This document shows, one piece after another, positions 37,963-49,384 of a DNA stretch of 64,000 nt; within the stretch, counting starts at the first letter, position 1; every line of letters begins with the position of its first letter. The DNA lies in contig OZ024854.1 of the NCBI GenBank assembly GCA_964017155.1, positions 52,406,596 to 52,470,595 of the forward strand, given 5' to 3'. The DNA is from Oasisia sp. SBJ-2009 (taxonomy: Eukaryota > Annelida > Polychaeta > Sabellida > Siboglinidae). Below the pieces are notes generated by a model. It had not been told where the DNA came from and did not search any database. It saw only the letters and a list, made by a program, of their open reading frames with translations. Position numbers and translations under genes: made by a program.

Positions 37963-40056
37963 CCATCTCCCCTTATCCCTATCTCCTCCCCACCCCCCAT
38001 CTCCCCTTATCCCTATCTCCTCCCACCCCCCATCTCCCCTTATCCCTATCTCCTCCCACCCCCCATCTCCCCTTATCCCTATCTCCTCCAACACCCCATC
38101 TCCCCTTATCCCTAACTCCTCCCACACCCCCATCTCCCCTTATCCCTATCTCCTCCCACCCCCCATCTCCCCTTATCCTTATCTCCTCCCACCCCCCATC
38201 TCCCCTTATCCCTATCTCCTCCCAGACCCCATCTCCCCTTATCCCTATCTCCTCCCCCCCCCCCCCATCTCCCCTTATCCCTATCTCCTCCCCCCCCCAT
38301 CTCCCCTTATCCCTATCTCCTCCCAGACCCCATCTCCCCTTATCCCTATCTCCTCCCCCCCCCCATCTCCCCTTATCCCTATCTCCTCCCCCCCCCATCT
38401 CCCCTTATCCCTATCTCCTCCCACCCCCCATCTCCCCTTATCCCTATCTCCTTCCACACCCCATCTCCCCTTATCCCTATCTCCTCCCACACCCCATCTC
38501 CCCTTATCCCTATCTCCTCCCACACCCCATCTCCCCCTTATCCCTATCTCCTCCCACACCCCATCTCCCCTTATCCCTATCTCCTCCCCCCCCCCATCTC
38601 CCCTTATCCCTATCTCCTTCCACACCCCATCTCCCCTTATCCCTATCTCCTCCCACACCCCATCTCCCCTTATCCCTATCTCCTCCCACACCCCCCCCCC
38701 CATCTCCCCTTATCCCTATCTCCTCCCAGACCCCATCTCCCCTTATCCCTATCTCCTCCCCCCCCCCCATCTCCCCTTATCCCTATCTCCTCCCAGACCC
38801 CATCTCCCCTTATCCCTATCTCCTCCCACACCCCATCTCCCCTTATCCCTATCTCCTCCCACACCCCATCTCCCCTTATCCCTATCTCCTTCCACACCCC
38901 ATCTCCCCTTATCCCTATCTCCTCCCAGACCCCATCTCCCCTTATCCCTATCTCCTTCCACACCCCATCTCCCCTTATCCCTATCTCCTTCCACACCCCA
39001 TCTCCCCTTATCCCTATCTCCTCCCACACCCCATCTCCCCTTATCCCTATCTCCTTCCACACCCCATCTCCCCTTATCCCTATCTCCTCCCACACCCCAT
39101 CTCCCTTATCCCATCTCCTCCCACACCCCATCTCCCCTTATCCCTATCTCCTTCCACACCCCATCTCCCCCTTATCCCTATCTCCTCCCACACCCCATCT
39201 CCCCTTATCCCTATCTCCTCCCCCCCCCCATCTCCCCTTATCCCTATCTCCTCCCACCCCCCCCCCCCATCTCCCCTTATCCCTATCTCCTCCCACCCCC
39301 CATCTCCCCTTATCCCTATCTCCTCCCACACCCCATCTCCCCTTATCCCTATCTCCTCCCACACCCCATCTCCCTTATCCCTATCTCCTCCCACACCCCA
39401 TCTCTCCTTATCCCTATCTCCTCCCACACCCCATCTCCCCTTATCCCTATCTCCTCCCACCCCCCATCTCCCCTTATCCCTATCTCCTTCCACACCCCAC
39501 TCCCCTTATCCCTATCTCCTTCCACACCCCATCTCCCCTTATCCCTATCTCCTCCCAGACCCCATCTCCCCTTATCCCTATCTCCTCCCACACCCCATCT
39601 CCCCTTATCCCTATCTCCTCCCACACCCCATCTCCCCTTATCCCTATCTCCTCCCACCCCCCATCTCCCCTTATCCCTATCTCCTCCCACCCCCCATCGC
39701 CCCTTATCCCTATCTCCTCCAACACCCCATCTCCCCTTATCCCTATCTCCTTCCACACCCCATCTCCCCTTATCCCTATCTCCTCCCACCCCCCCCCCCC
39801 CCATCTCCCCTTATCCCTATCTCCTTCCACACCCCATCGCCCCTTATCCCTATCTCCTCCCACCCCCCCCCCCATCTCCCCTTATCCCTATCTCCTTCCA
39901 CACCCCATCGCCCCTTATCCCTATCTCCTCCCACCCCCCCCCCCCCCATCTCCCCTTATCCCTATCTCCTTCCACACCCCATCTCCCCTTATCCCTATCT
40001 CCTTCCACACCCCATCTCCCCTTATCCCTATCTCCTTCCACACCCCATCTCCCCTT
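37963..40056. repeat. 33-bp C-rich minisatellite, about 63 copies
   Basis: Units CATCTCCCCTTATCCCTATC then TCCTCCCACACCC, with variable poly-C runs (5 to 16 C) causing length changes. The complementary strand is G/A-rich with regularly spaced GGG and GGGG. The unit equals the neighbouring 25-bp unit plus an 8-bp CTTATCCC-like insertion, and the two arrays join without a gap. Confidence 0.96.
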
Positions 40057-40823
40057 GTACATGCAGTTGATAAGTGCCAATAATCACTATTTTTAATCTT
40101 TCAGTGGCCCAACATTTAGCTGGATTTGATAAAAGCCAAAACATTTATAACTGGTGTTGATGTGATGCAGTCAGCTGTGCTCTGTACCCAGTGTGTGCGA
40201 GACTCCTGTAAGTGGCTAGACTGACACAGAAGTGTGTGGCTGCAGATGCCATCTGATCTTGGCCACTGGACAGGAGGTTGCATTTGTCCTACCATGAAGA
40301 TGTAAGCTGACCGGATGACATCGCAGAGAGCAATACCCAGCTGGGATTGACTGATTGCTAACTATAAAGATACCAGCATCCTGAACTGTCTGAGGAATAC
40401 CATTCAGGTGCATCCAGTGAGGTTTACGTATATGTTTAAAAACAACTCTGCCTTTAGTCTTTGCTAGTTCTTTACATTTTAACCAATGTGTTAGGGTTTT
40501 AGAATGGCTTGTCCAATTGTAGAAAAGCTGTTTTTTCTACTGTGCCTTTTAAAATTATTTGATTAATAGGTAAATCAACTCTGGACTTAGACCAGTGTGT
40601 TGATACACATTTATTCATCCTGTATCCATTTTATGTATACTCTATGAATAAGGAATAAAGAGATCGTATCCTTCATTCTTCTGGACTACATGAGACATCG
40701 AGTAAATTGATTGTTAATAATTTACTCTCTGTAAGGCATTTGTAGTGAGAGTGAGAGTTCAACACATGTGACATGGCTATTGAGACGTTAAGGTACATTT
40801 CATCAGGAAGCCAATATCTCAGT
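40057..40823. other. Unique sequence, nothing recognised
   Basis: No gene or repeat recognised. Confidence 0.5.
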
Positions 40824-41160
40824 GTTACTGTGACAACAGTTGAACAGTGTCAGCTGTGCCCAGTGTCACCAGTGTCAGCCGTGTAGAGTGACACCAGTAC
40901 ATGGTCACCTGTATCAGCTGTGCCCAGTGTCACCAGTGTCAGCCGTGTACAGTGTCAACAGTGTCAGCTGTGTACAGTGTCACCAGTGTCAGCTGTGTAC
41001 AGTGTCACCAGTGTACAGTGTCACCAGTGTCAGCCATGTACAGTGTCACCAGTGTCAGCTGTGTACAGCGTCACTGGTGCAAGTGTCACCAGTCTTCAGT
41101 GAAACCAGTGTCAGCAGCAATCAGTGACTCCAATGTCACCTGTGTCAGCTGTGTACAGTA
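40824..41160. repeat. Diverged minisatellite of about 25 bp
   Basis: Units of AGTGTCACCAGTGTCAGC then TGTGTAC, with internal half-unit duplications and substitutions; about 13 units. Confidence 0.9.
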
Positions 41161-41740
41161 CAGTACTTTTGACATCGTTGTCATATCTGTTGACATTTGT
41201 CTAGGTTCATCCAAATTGACCAGTAGATTTCCGATGGGGATTTGGATAAGAGAAGCCTGAGGTCGACGAACCATGGACACAAGCTAAATACAAACTTGTA
41301 CATGAGCGATAAGAAGACAGTTCAGAGTGTGCACGAATATTGATTTAGGAAAGGAACAGTTCCTATGTAAATTACAAGGAATCATTGAACAGAACCATGT
41401 GCGTTTTTCACAGCAGAATTATAAAGAGAGAATGGCAGCATATATTCTAAGTGTATCATCATGTAGAAGTCACAGTTTCTAGTTATCAATGGTTATTACT
41501 TTGTACAAAATTGATTAGCAATCGACTAACTAAAATTAACATCAAACAGCAGAATGTTTATTATGGGTGGAGTGATTGCCCATTATTTTGGATGGATATG
41601 TTTCTTTCACATTTGAATGTATCTCATGTTATCTTACATGTTACGTGTGATAATGCAAGCAGCCAATTAATATCTGTAAACTATGATGAAATATCAATAT
41701 TTAGCATTAAAAGGTTTCTAGGAAAGTGACGCAGATAGGT

Positions 41741-42121
41741 TCACAGGGCATAGAAATAGCTCAGGTCACTGTGTCGGTGCACACAGTTGTATTGTGTCGA
41801 TTTATTTGAACATGCCATTTCCAATTTTCTTAATGTGTTCCAGATACATTTTGTAGCATAGGTTGCACAAATGTACAGAAATAATACCGTTATGTACCAT
41901 GACAAGTTATTCAGTTCCCCTTGGTGGAAACCTTTACTGCCCCTGTCATAGACACCAAGGAAAGTACCAATGGCATTGGTGTATCGTAAAAGACAACAGA
42001 TGATTCTGAATGACATTGCCCAAGTTTTCACATGACAGTAAGTTGACTTAATCCTCAACCGACAGTCCAGGACTCTTACCTCAAAAACATCATAGATCTT
42101 TGTGGGTTTGTCACAAGAATA
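41741..42121 (-). CDS. Candidate 3'-terminal exon, unknown product with two hydrophobic segments
   Basis: Seen: after a strong acceptor (GGCTCCCCCTCTAG, AG at 42123-42122) the minus frame opens with YSCDKPTKIYDVFE and stays open for 126 codons to a TGA at 41743-41741. It is the longest stop-free frame in low-copy, non-LINE sequence of this window apart from the two edge genes. Hydrophobic stretches lie at about residues 38-55 and 77-95 (the second near LSWYITVLFLYICATYATK), separated by a charged loop. A GAG|GTAAGA donor at 42079 would allow an alternative 42-bp in-phase exon of 14 codons. No family was recognised. Upstream exons, if any, lie to the right and were not found. It could be the end of a membrane protein, or chance. 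Confidence 0.35.
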   Translation of the reverse strand, partial: YSCDKPTKIYDVFEVRVLDCRLRIKSTYCHVKTWAMSFRIICCLLRYTNAIGTFLGVYDRGSKGFHQGELNNLSWYITVLFLYICATYATKCIWNTLRKLEMACSNKSTQYNCVHRHSDLSYFYAL

Positions 42122-42861
42122 CTAGAGGGGGAGCCCACAGAACACCTAGCTACTGACTCGGTTTGCCTGAAAGAAAATCATTGATATGAATCTATGTGAA
42201 ATGTATACAATCTAAGTGCCCTGGGCGGGTCTTATTCCACAGAAATGGTTCTCCATGCTGCAGAAACATGAGAGGTCACGACCTTAGGGACGGGAGTGAA
42301 GAAACAGACTAAAGAGCACCTGTGCTGACTTCATGGAACCACTCTAGACCCTGTCTCCAGTGACCAGTTCAAAGGTGGGCATCCAGTGCACCAATTCAGT
42401 AAACATGGCAATTAAGCTGGCAAATAAATTATGAGCAATACTGGTCTGGGAATTACTGTAGGACCACATAAAAGACACCTTACTAATCACAACTATGTGA
42501 TCTTAGTCGGTGTGCTATTAACTCCAACTTGGATATTATATAATATTCATAGTTTGTGAACTTGGTAATAGTGCTACTTTTTGGCTGCAGTATTGAGTTT
42601 GGTGTTAGGTAGGTCTTTACAGTGGGCAGGTTAAACATTGCAGCATGGTATTTTACCAATTGGTTTGAACTGTTGCCACTTACTGCCCTGCTAGCTAGTC
42701 ACATCAGACGGTGTACAAGATGCTGGATGCAGGTGTGTGCCAGAAGAAACACACACTACCACAACTGACACTGAACCTGGCTGATCAAATTACATTACCA
42801 TAGCAATCAGAAAAGTAATTTCAGAGCAGCAGACAAAGTTGTGTGATTGACTAGTAAATGA

Positions 42862-43258
42862 CTGTTAAGTGCATTGTACGTGACTAAATTTAGAGCCTTG
42901 AAGAGCGAAGTGCATTCATATTTTGAGTGTCCCGGAGATGATACGGCCGTGACTGAGGAGGTGTTATTGATTCAGTCTGCACCGCCAATAGTCTATTATG
43001 CACAAGCAGTTGTCGTTCCAGAATATGCCAAATGGCTTCATTAGTGCCAATTGGAAATCATTGAAAAATCTCGAGAATATCAAAAAGATCTGATGTTGTG
43101 TGCTATTGATTACAGCGCTGCATTTGCTAGTGCGGTCCACACTGTGCTCTAGCAAGTGAAGAAAGAAAAGGAGGTTGTACTGGAACATCTCATGGTCTTC
43201 GTGAATGGCACGTGGACATTAACCAGCAGGTCAAATATAGTGACATTATATATTATAA
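42862..43258 (+). pseudogene. Coding-like relic with two in-frame TAG stops, unknown origin
   Basis: Seen: one plus frame reads for 132 codons with only two stops, TAG at 43042-43044 and 43150-43152, and a protein-like composition: acidic ECPGDDTAVTEEVLL, then EIIEKSREYQKDLMLCAIDY, then QVKKEKEVVLEHLMVFVNG. Both TAGs could come from CAG by one C-to-T change. The frame then enters the TCTG/TCGG microsatellite. Inference: a decayed gene or transposon fragment, or an old processed copy. No family was recognised, and chance cannot be excluded. Confidence 0.3.
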
Positions 43259-43267
43259 ACCAGTGTT

Positions 43268-43268
43268 T

Positions 43269-43326
<58 letters not shown>

Positions 43327-43444
43327 GGTCGGTCGGTCGGTCGGTCGGTCGGTCGGTCGGTCGGTCGGTCGGTCGGTCGGTCGGTCGGTCGGTCGGTCGG
43401 TCGGTCGGTCGGTCGGTCGGTCGGTCGGTCGGTCGGTCGGTCGG
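43268..43444. repeat. Compound (TCTG)14(TCGG)30 tetranucleotide array
   Basis: About 14 TCTG units switch abruptly to 30 perfect TCGG units. The only difference is T to G at the third position. The TCGG half has a CpG in every unit. Confidence 0.97.
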
Positions 43445-43488
43445 TGTGTATATATATACAGTATATATAGATATATATATATATACAC

Positions 43489-43536
<48 letters not shown>

Positions 43537-43964
43537 TCATATCTAAGAAGACAACCACAATAATTTTACTGTGGTTCCTTTCTTAAATACAAGAAAATAA
43601 TTATATATATATATATAATTAGCTAGGTTAGCCAGTGATGCTTGGAAGCAAGAACCATTGCATTCAACTAATTGAAATATGGTGACTAAATATACTAACA
43701 CCCCAAACATGTCAATAATTAAAAATTAAGTTCCCTTTGTCAACAGAAAATCCTATACATAAGCACCTTCTACTTCACTATGACTTCCTTAAAACTGCAA
43801 GTAATTATCTTATCCTAGCAGCAACAGTATGCAACTGTACATTTACTGTTTTGTTCAATCCACATTGCCTGCACTGTCTCCGTTCATCCAGTTGTGCAAG
43901 TGGGTGTCTTTTTACGTGCATGGCTGCATGTACGTGTGTATGTCAGATCCAGCCTATGAAAATG

Positions 43965-44010
<46 letters not shown>

Positions 44011-45413
44011 CTGCTGAATGATGACTTCATAATAGATGGGAGCCCATGGCAGCATTTTCACTTTCCAAGCATGATACTAACATTACCACAACCATTAGCT
44101 TTTTAGCATGCCTAATTACAAAAAAAGTTGCTTATCAAAAATCAATGATAGAAGTCCTACTGGCCTGATGCAATATAGTTATTTTTACTGCACACGCAAA
44201 TATTTGGTAGCCCAATTACGCATTAAGTAATTACTGATGATTGGATGGCGCTGCTAAATGACTACCAGGTACAAATGGCAGATGTCTGCAGCCAGCTGGA
44301 ACTGATGCTGTGTTGAGAACATTGAGATGTTACTTTTAATTGAATTATGATTCCATAATCCACACATTGCACACAATTTAGGCTCATTTTCTAACTAAGA
44401 ATATGGAAGGCTTTTCTTTGTCATGAAAAGTTTAACTTTTCTACAACTTTCATGTGGACCTTTCAGAATAATGTAAAACAAGTGCTGGTAACATACTGCA
44501 GGATCACTTGCGATATTCAAGATTTGCTTTACCAGTTTTACAGATGTGTGCCAGTGGGGTGGACTTGTGTCACAGACCAGTAGTGGGGGTGTACATTTCT
44601 CACCCAGACATGGTGTTTTTAGATTTCTGGCTAATCAGTGTCTTTATCAGTTTGGTCTGGTCACATATGGGCAAGTACCTCAGTTAAGTGTGGCAAGTTG
44701 AATGTAGACAGCAAGAGCCTTAAAATGAGCATTGACGTTCTTTAGAACAAAGCTACAATTAAAATAGCTGACTGTTTATTGCAGACAGATATTCACTGAG
44801 AGCCTTAACAAGATTGCCAATGGCAGGTGATAACCCAAACGACAAGAGAGCAAGAAAGAGTTGGCCTAATGGGTGGAAACGTATTTATAAAGGGTGTAGC
44901 CATTGTATTTGGTTTTTGGCATGCACACTAATGTAATCAGTAAGTTACCTGCTGTGTATTAAATGTATAATCTGCTGAGAGAGTGAATACCTTTTTATCT
45001 AAACAATACAGTTCCTCCATTAACATCAATTACATTTTAATACTAATTATCTTGTGTAAATGTTAACATTAATTTCCTTAAAGTTATTATTTCTTATGTT
45101 AAAAAATAAATTAGTCAATCTATTTATAACCTTGTTTTCAGCCTCTTTAACAAATGGACGGATCTTTTTAAATTGTGCGAATAATCTTGTGATAACTGTT
45201 ACCTCAAAGAGTTTACGATCAGGTAACAGGCGTCATACCTGGAGCAGTAGGTCACTGGCCTGGCTCTATGCGCAGAAGTAACAGTTGATATGGCAGTGGT
45301 CTTGTGACAAAATGAATGTGCCTGACTTGTTGCATTGTTTAATTATAATAATATTATTAACTGCCATGTGTAGTAGGCACTCTCTACTCATTGTTGTCTT
45401 ACAGAATCACCAC
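43445..45413. other. TA tracts and unique sequence
   Basis: Phase-switching TA repeats at 43445-43532 and an (AT)n at about 43966-44006; the rest is AT-rich unique DNA. No gene supported. Confidence 0.5.
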
Positions 45414-47274
45414 AATGTCATCATCAACTCTCTACATATAAGTCACCAGACAATGTCTCATCAGCTCTCCACATAGAACTGACCAAACAATGTCATTATC
45501 TGCTCTCCACATAGAACTGACCAAACAATGTCATTGTCTGCTCTCCACATAAAACTGACCAAACAATGTTATTATCTGCTCTCCACATAGAACTGACCAA
45601 ACAATGTCATTATCTGCTCTCCACATAGAACTGACCAAACAATGTCATTGTCTGCTCTCCACATAGAAATGACCAAACAATGTCATTATCTGCTCTTCAC
45701 ATAGAAATGACCAAACAATGTCATTATCTGCTCTCCACATAGAAATGACCAAACAATGTCATTATCTGCTCTTCACATAGAAATGACCAAACAATGTCAT
45801 TATCTGCTCTCCACATAGAACGGACCAAACAATGTCATTATCTGCTCTTCACATAGAAATTACCAAACAATGTCATTATCTGCTCTTCACATAGAAATGA
45901 CCAAACAATGTCATTATCTGCTTTCCACATAGAACTGACCAAACAATATCATTATCTGCTCTCCACATATAACTGACCAAATGATGTCATTATCTGCTCT
46001 CCACATAGAACTGACCAAACAATATCATTATCTGCTCTCCACATAGAACTGACCAAACAATGTCATTATCTGCTCTCCACATAGAACTGACCAAACAATG
46101 TCATTATCTGCTCTCCTCATAGAACTGACCAAACAATGTCATTATCTGCTCTCCACATAGAACTGACCAAACAATGTCATTATCTGCTTGACCAAACAAT
46201 GTCATTATCTGCTCTCCACATAGAACTGACCAAACAATGTCATTATCTGCTTGACCAAACAATGTCATTATCTGCTCTCCACATAGAACTGACCAAACAA
46301 TGTCATTATCTGCTCTCCACATAGAACTGACCAAATAATGTCATTATCTGCTCTCCACATAAAACTGACCAAACAATGTCATTATCTGCTTGACCAAACA
46401 ATGTCATTATCTGCTCTCCACATAGAACTGACCAAACAATGTCATTATCTGCTCTCCACATAGAAATGACCAAACAATGTCATTATCTGCTCTCCACATA
46501 GAAATGACCAAACAATGTCATTATCTGCTCTCCATATAGAACTGACCAAACAATGTCATTATCTGCTCTCCACATAGAACTGACCAATCAATGTCATTAT
46601 GTGCTCTCCACATAGAACTGACCAAACAATGTCATTATCTGCTCTCCACATAGAACTGACAAAACAATTTCATTGTCTGCTCTCCACATAAAACTGACCA
46701 AACAATGTTATTATCTGCTCTCCACATAGAACTGACCAAACAATGTCATTATCTGCTCTCCACATAGAACTGACAAAACAATGTCATTGTCTGCTCTCCA
46801 CATAGAACTGACCAAACAATGTCATTATCTGCTCTCCACATAGAAATGACCAAACAATGTCATTATCTGCTCTTCACATAGAACGGACCAAACAATGTCA
46901 TTATCTGCTCTTCACATAGAAATTACCAAACAATGTCATTATCTGCTCTTCACATAGAAATGACCAAACAATGTCATTATCTGCTTTCCACATAAAACTG
47001 ACCAAACAATGTCATTATCTGCTCTCCACATAGAACTGACCAAACAATGTCATTATCTGCTCTCCACATAGAACTGACCAAACAATATCATTATCGGCTC
47101 TCCACATATAACTGACCAAACAATGTCATTATCTGCTCTCCACATAGAACTGACCAAACAATGTCATTATCTGCTCTCCACATAGAACTGACCAAACAAT
47201 GTCATTATCTGCTCTCCACATAGAACTGACCAAACAATATCATTATCTGCTCTCCACATATAAGTTACCAGACA
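45414..47274. repeat. 38-bp minisatellite, about 49 copies, with internal block duplication
   Basis: Units contain TGCTCTCCACATAGAACTGA then CCAAACAATGTCATTATC. Shortened units (TGCTTGACCAAAC) occur at about 46185, 46250 and 46390. Rare variants (AAAACTGACC..GTTATT, GAACGGACC, AAATTACC) appear in the same order near 45541-45860 and 46680-46930, showing that a block of units was copied. Confidence 0.96.
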
Positions 47275-47511
47275 ATTTAATTTGTCTTTGGAGCAATAAG
47301 TGTTAAATAGTTTGATTATTCATTATATAAAATTAAAAGTCATTTGGCAGCAAAGTCCTCTGAGCCACTGGAGGTGACCAGACTGCACTGATTGATGAAA
47401 GCACACAATACTGCCACGTCGCTCATTGATGCTGGCAGCCAGACCACGCAAGAGTACTCAGTGCAAAGTCATTAGTGCCGGAAAGGAAAACAAACCCTGT
47501 TACTTGTAAAT

Positions 47512-48028
47512 AATTTGTGATCATTGGTATTGGACTCTTAATGAGAAACGTAATTGTGTTTGTGAATGAGAAGTGACCATGGCACCTATCCAAGCAGTTT
47601 ACAGCTGAGATGATTATTTTCCTTTTTATTACATAAGATTTGTCTACATAATTCATGCGTAGAACAAACGTGTTTCCTTTATTTGTACAGTGTTATAGTG
47701 TTAGAAAAGCACAATAATTAAGTGTGCTATAACTTTTTAATGAGCATTATTTTATTGCAATAGTAACTTATTAAAAACTGAATGTGTTCTTAAACATAAT
47801 TTTGCTAAATCTAATTATACATAAAAAATTACATGTTAAACCAGTAGCAACTATAGTTGTGAAAGCAAGCCATAACATTTGTTTTCTTTTTATTCGTACT
47901 TTTTTCTTAGTTAAAAATGTACATAGTATTACATAATTACTAATGTCATGTGGAAGGCACTGGATTAAGCAATGTTATGTAAAAATAATATAGTAATATT
48001 TAAATAAATAGTTTTAATAATGAGCCAT
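47512..48028. repeat. Segmental duplication, left copy (A-B)
   Basis: Segment A (about 47512-47820) and segment B (about 47836-48028) recur with high identity at 48029-48334 and 48792-48981. The two copies abut at GAGCCAT|AATTTGTGATC, so this is a direct tandem duplication. AT-rich, no gene inside. Confidence 0.93.
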
Positions 48029-48981
48029 AATTTGTGATCATTGGTATTGGACTCTTAATGAGAAACGTAATTGTGTTTGTGAATGAGAAGTGACCATGGC
48101 ACCTATCCAAGCAGTTTACAGCTGAGATGATTATTTTCCTTTTTATTACATAAGATTTGTCTACATAATTCATGCGTAGAACAAACATGTTTCCTTTATT
48201 TTTACAGTGTTATAGTGTTAGAATAGCACAATGATTAAGTGTGCTATAACTTTTTAATGAGCATTATTTTATTGCAATAGTAACTTAATAAAAACTGAAT
48301 GTGTTCTTAAACATAATTTTGCTAAATATAATTGGTTGCAATAATAGTTGAAACAACCGGTAGTATTGAAGCAATGGATTCACGTTGGTGATTTGCGGGC
48401 GTACTGTTTGGCACTTTGCTCGGTCCATTTTGAGGAGAAATGCTTTGATGTAGACATGTATCATCAGTTGATGGGATGATTTCAGCGATAACAATAATAG
48501 ACAACTTTATATTTACCGTCATCAGCATGTTACGCGCGTTGCCGAGTTGCAGCCATTTCATGACAACAGCCAAACCCTATGCAGGGAATCTACGTGGAGA
48601 GCGCCTCGATCACCGTCGTGACGTCATTCTTCGTCTAAGATGGGGTAGCGCATAGAATTTGGATGGCTGGGTGTTAACAAATATTTGTCTGGTAAACCGC
48701 TGGCGTTAAAAAATTGAGTATATGTGGAAATTGTTACTTTATATTAATTCTATTAGGTGTATGCCACGTAAAAGCTAACTTTGGTTGTCCTTTAAACCAG
48801 TAGCAACTAGTTGTGAAAGCAAGCCATAACATTTGTTTTCTTTTTATTCCTACTTTTTTCTTAGTTAAAAAAGTACATAGTATTACATAATTACTAATGT
48901 CATGTGGAAGGCACTGGATTAAGCAATGTTATGTAAAAATAATATAGTAATATTTAATAAATAGTTTTAATAATGAGCCAT
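48029..48981. repeat. Segmental duplication, right copy (A'-X-B') with extra 457-bp segment
   Basis: A' (48029-48334) and B' (48792-48981) match the left copy. Between them lies X (about 48335-48791), absent from the left copy, where about 20 other bases stand. X is visibly richer in CpG than A and B and carries a THAP-like remnant. Either X inserted after the duplication, or it was deleted from the left copy. Confidence 0.9.
48375..48476 (+). pseudogene. THAP-type zinc-finger fragment
   Basis: A short plus frame ends in ALCSVHFEEKCFDVDMYHQL followed by MG and a stop. This matches the C-terminal half of the THAP domain: the final C-x2-H zinc ligands, the F after them, a CF a few residues on and the closing L-x-G. 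A Trp lies 14 residues before the Cys. The N-terminal C-x-C half was not found in frame. THAP domains occur in P-element-like transposases and in host DNA-binding proteins. Given the insertion context, a transposon remnant is the likelier source. Confidence 0.5.
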
Positions 48982-48983
48982 TG

Positions 48984-49322
48984 CTACCCAGCAAGCCTCA
49001 GCTCTGGCCCATGTTTAATGGGTGTTTGTTGGAAATATGCTGTCCTACGCCAAATACGCATCCACAGAAGGCGTTGACTGTCGCGATGGGCTTGTGAATA
49101 CTGTTTTTTAATACGTGTCACGTGTGATACGATCCCAAAACTATCCACATGGACAGTAGTGAAAGATAAACGGAGGTGTGAATTATGGGGTGAAGTGCTT
49201 CCATCTGACGGATAAATGGTATCAACTCGAACACGTTTCAACGTAGCGCTACCGGTGGCTACAACGCGAACCACAGACCACCATGTATTGATTTCACAGT
49301 CCCGTACGAATCGGATGCCCAA
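48984..49322 (-). CDS. ORF of 112 codons, unknown product
   Basis: ATG at 49322, open to a TAG at the left end beside the duplication. Basic, with Arg/Ser-rich stretches and no recognised motif. Codon use keeps CpG (for example ACGTAGCGC, AACGCGAACC), unlike the CpG-poor DNA to the left, suggesting an inserted element. It lies between segment B' and the CR1-like relic. Could be a transposon ORF fragment or chance. Confidence 0.25.
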   Translation of the reverse strand: MGIRFVRDCEINTWWSVVRVVATGSATLKRVRVDTIYPSDGSTSPHNSHLRLSFTTVHVDSFGIVSHVTRIKKQYSQAHRDSQRLLWMRIWRRTAYFQQTPIKHGPELRLAG

Positions 49323-49384
49323 AGTGGCAAAGTGATTAATTTGAATTCATTTGGGTATGAACTGAATACAAATCATAGGTAACC

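Noticed and set aside
37963..40056. TAGGGATAA on the minus strand as telomere-like or homing-endonuclease-like sequence
   Set aside because: The unit is not TTAGGG, and only 9 bases match the known I-SceI site. Coincidence within a minisatellite.
37471..40080. Minus-strand Gly/Arg/Asp/Trp-rich frames in the C-rich arrays
   Set aside because: Translation of the G/A-rich complement of the minisatellite; breaks at poly-C length changes.
35627..40096. 1,489-codon plus-strand open frame rich in Pro, Ser, Leu and His
   Set aside because: It lies over the 25-bp and 33-bp C-rich arrays, starts in low-complexity DNA and is open only because the strand almost never forms TAA, TAG or TGA. All frames there are nearly open; no signal peptide, domain or splice context.
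43246..43558. Frames through the TCTG/TCGG tract on both strands
   Set aside because: Tetranucleotide repeat translated in rotation; no biological meaning beyond the relic upstream.
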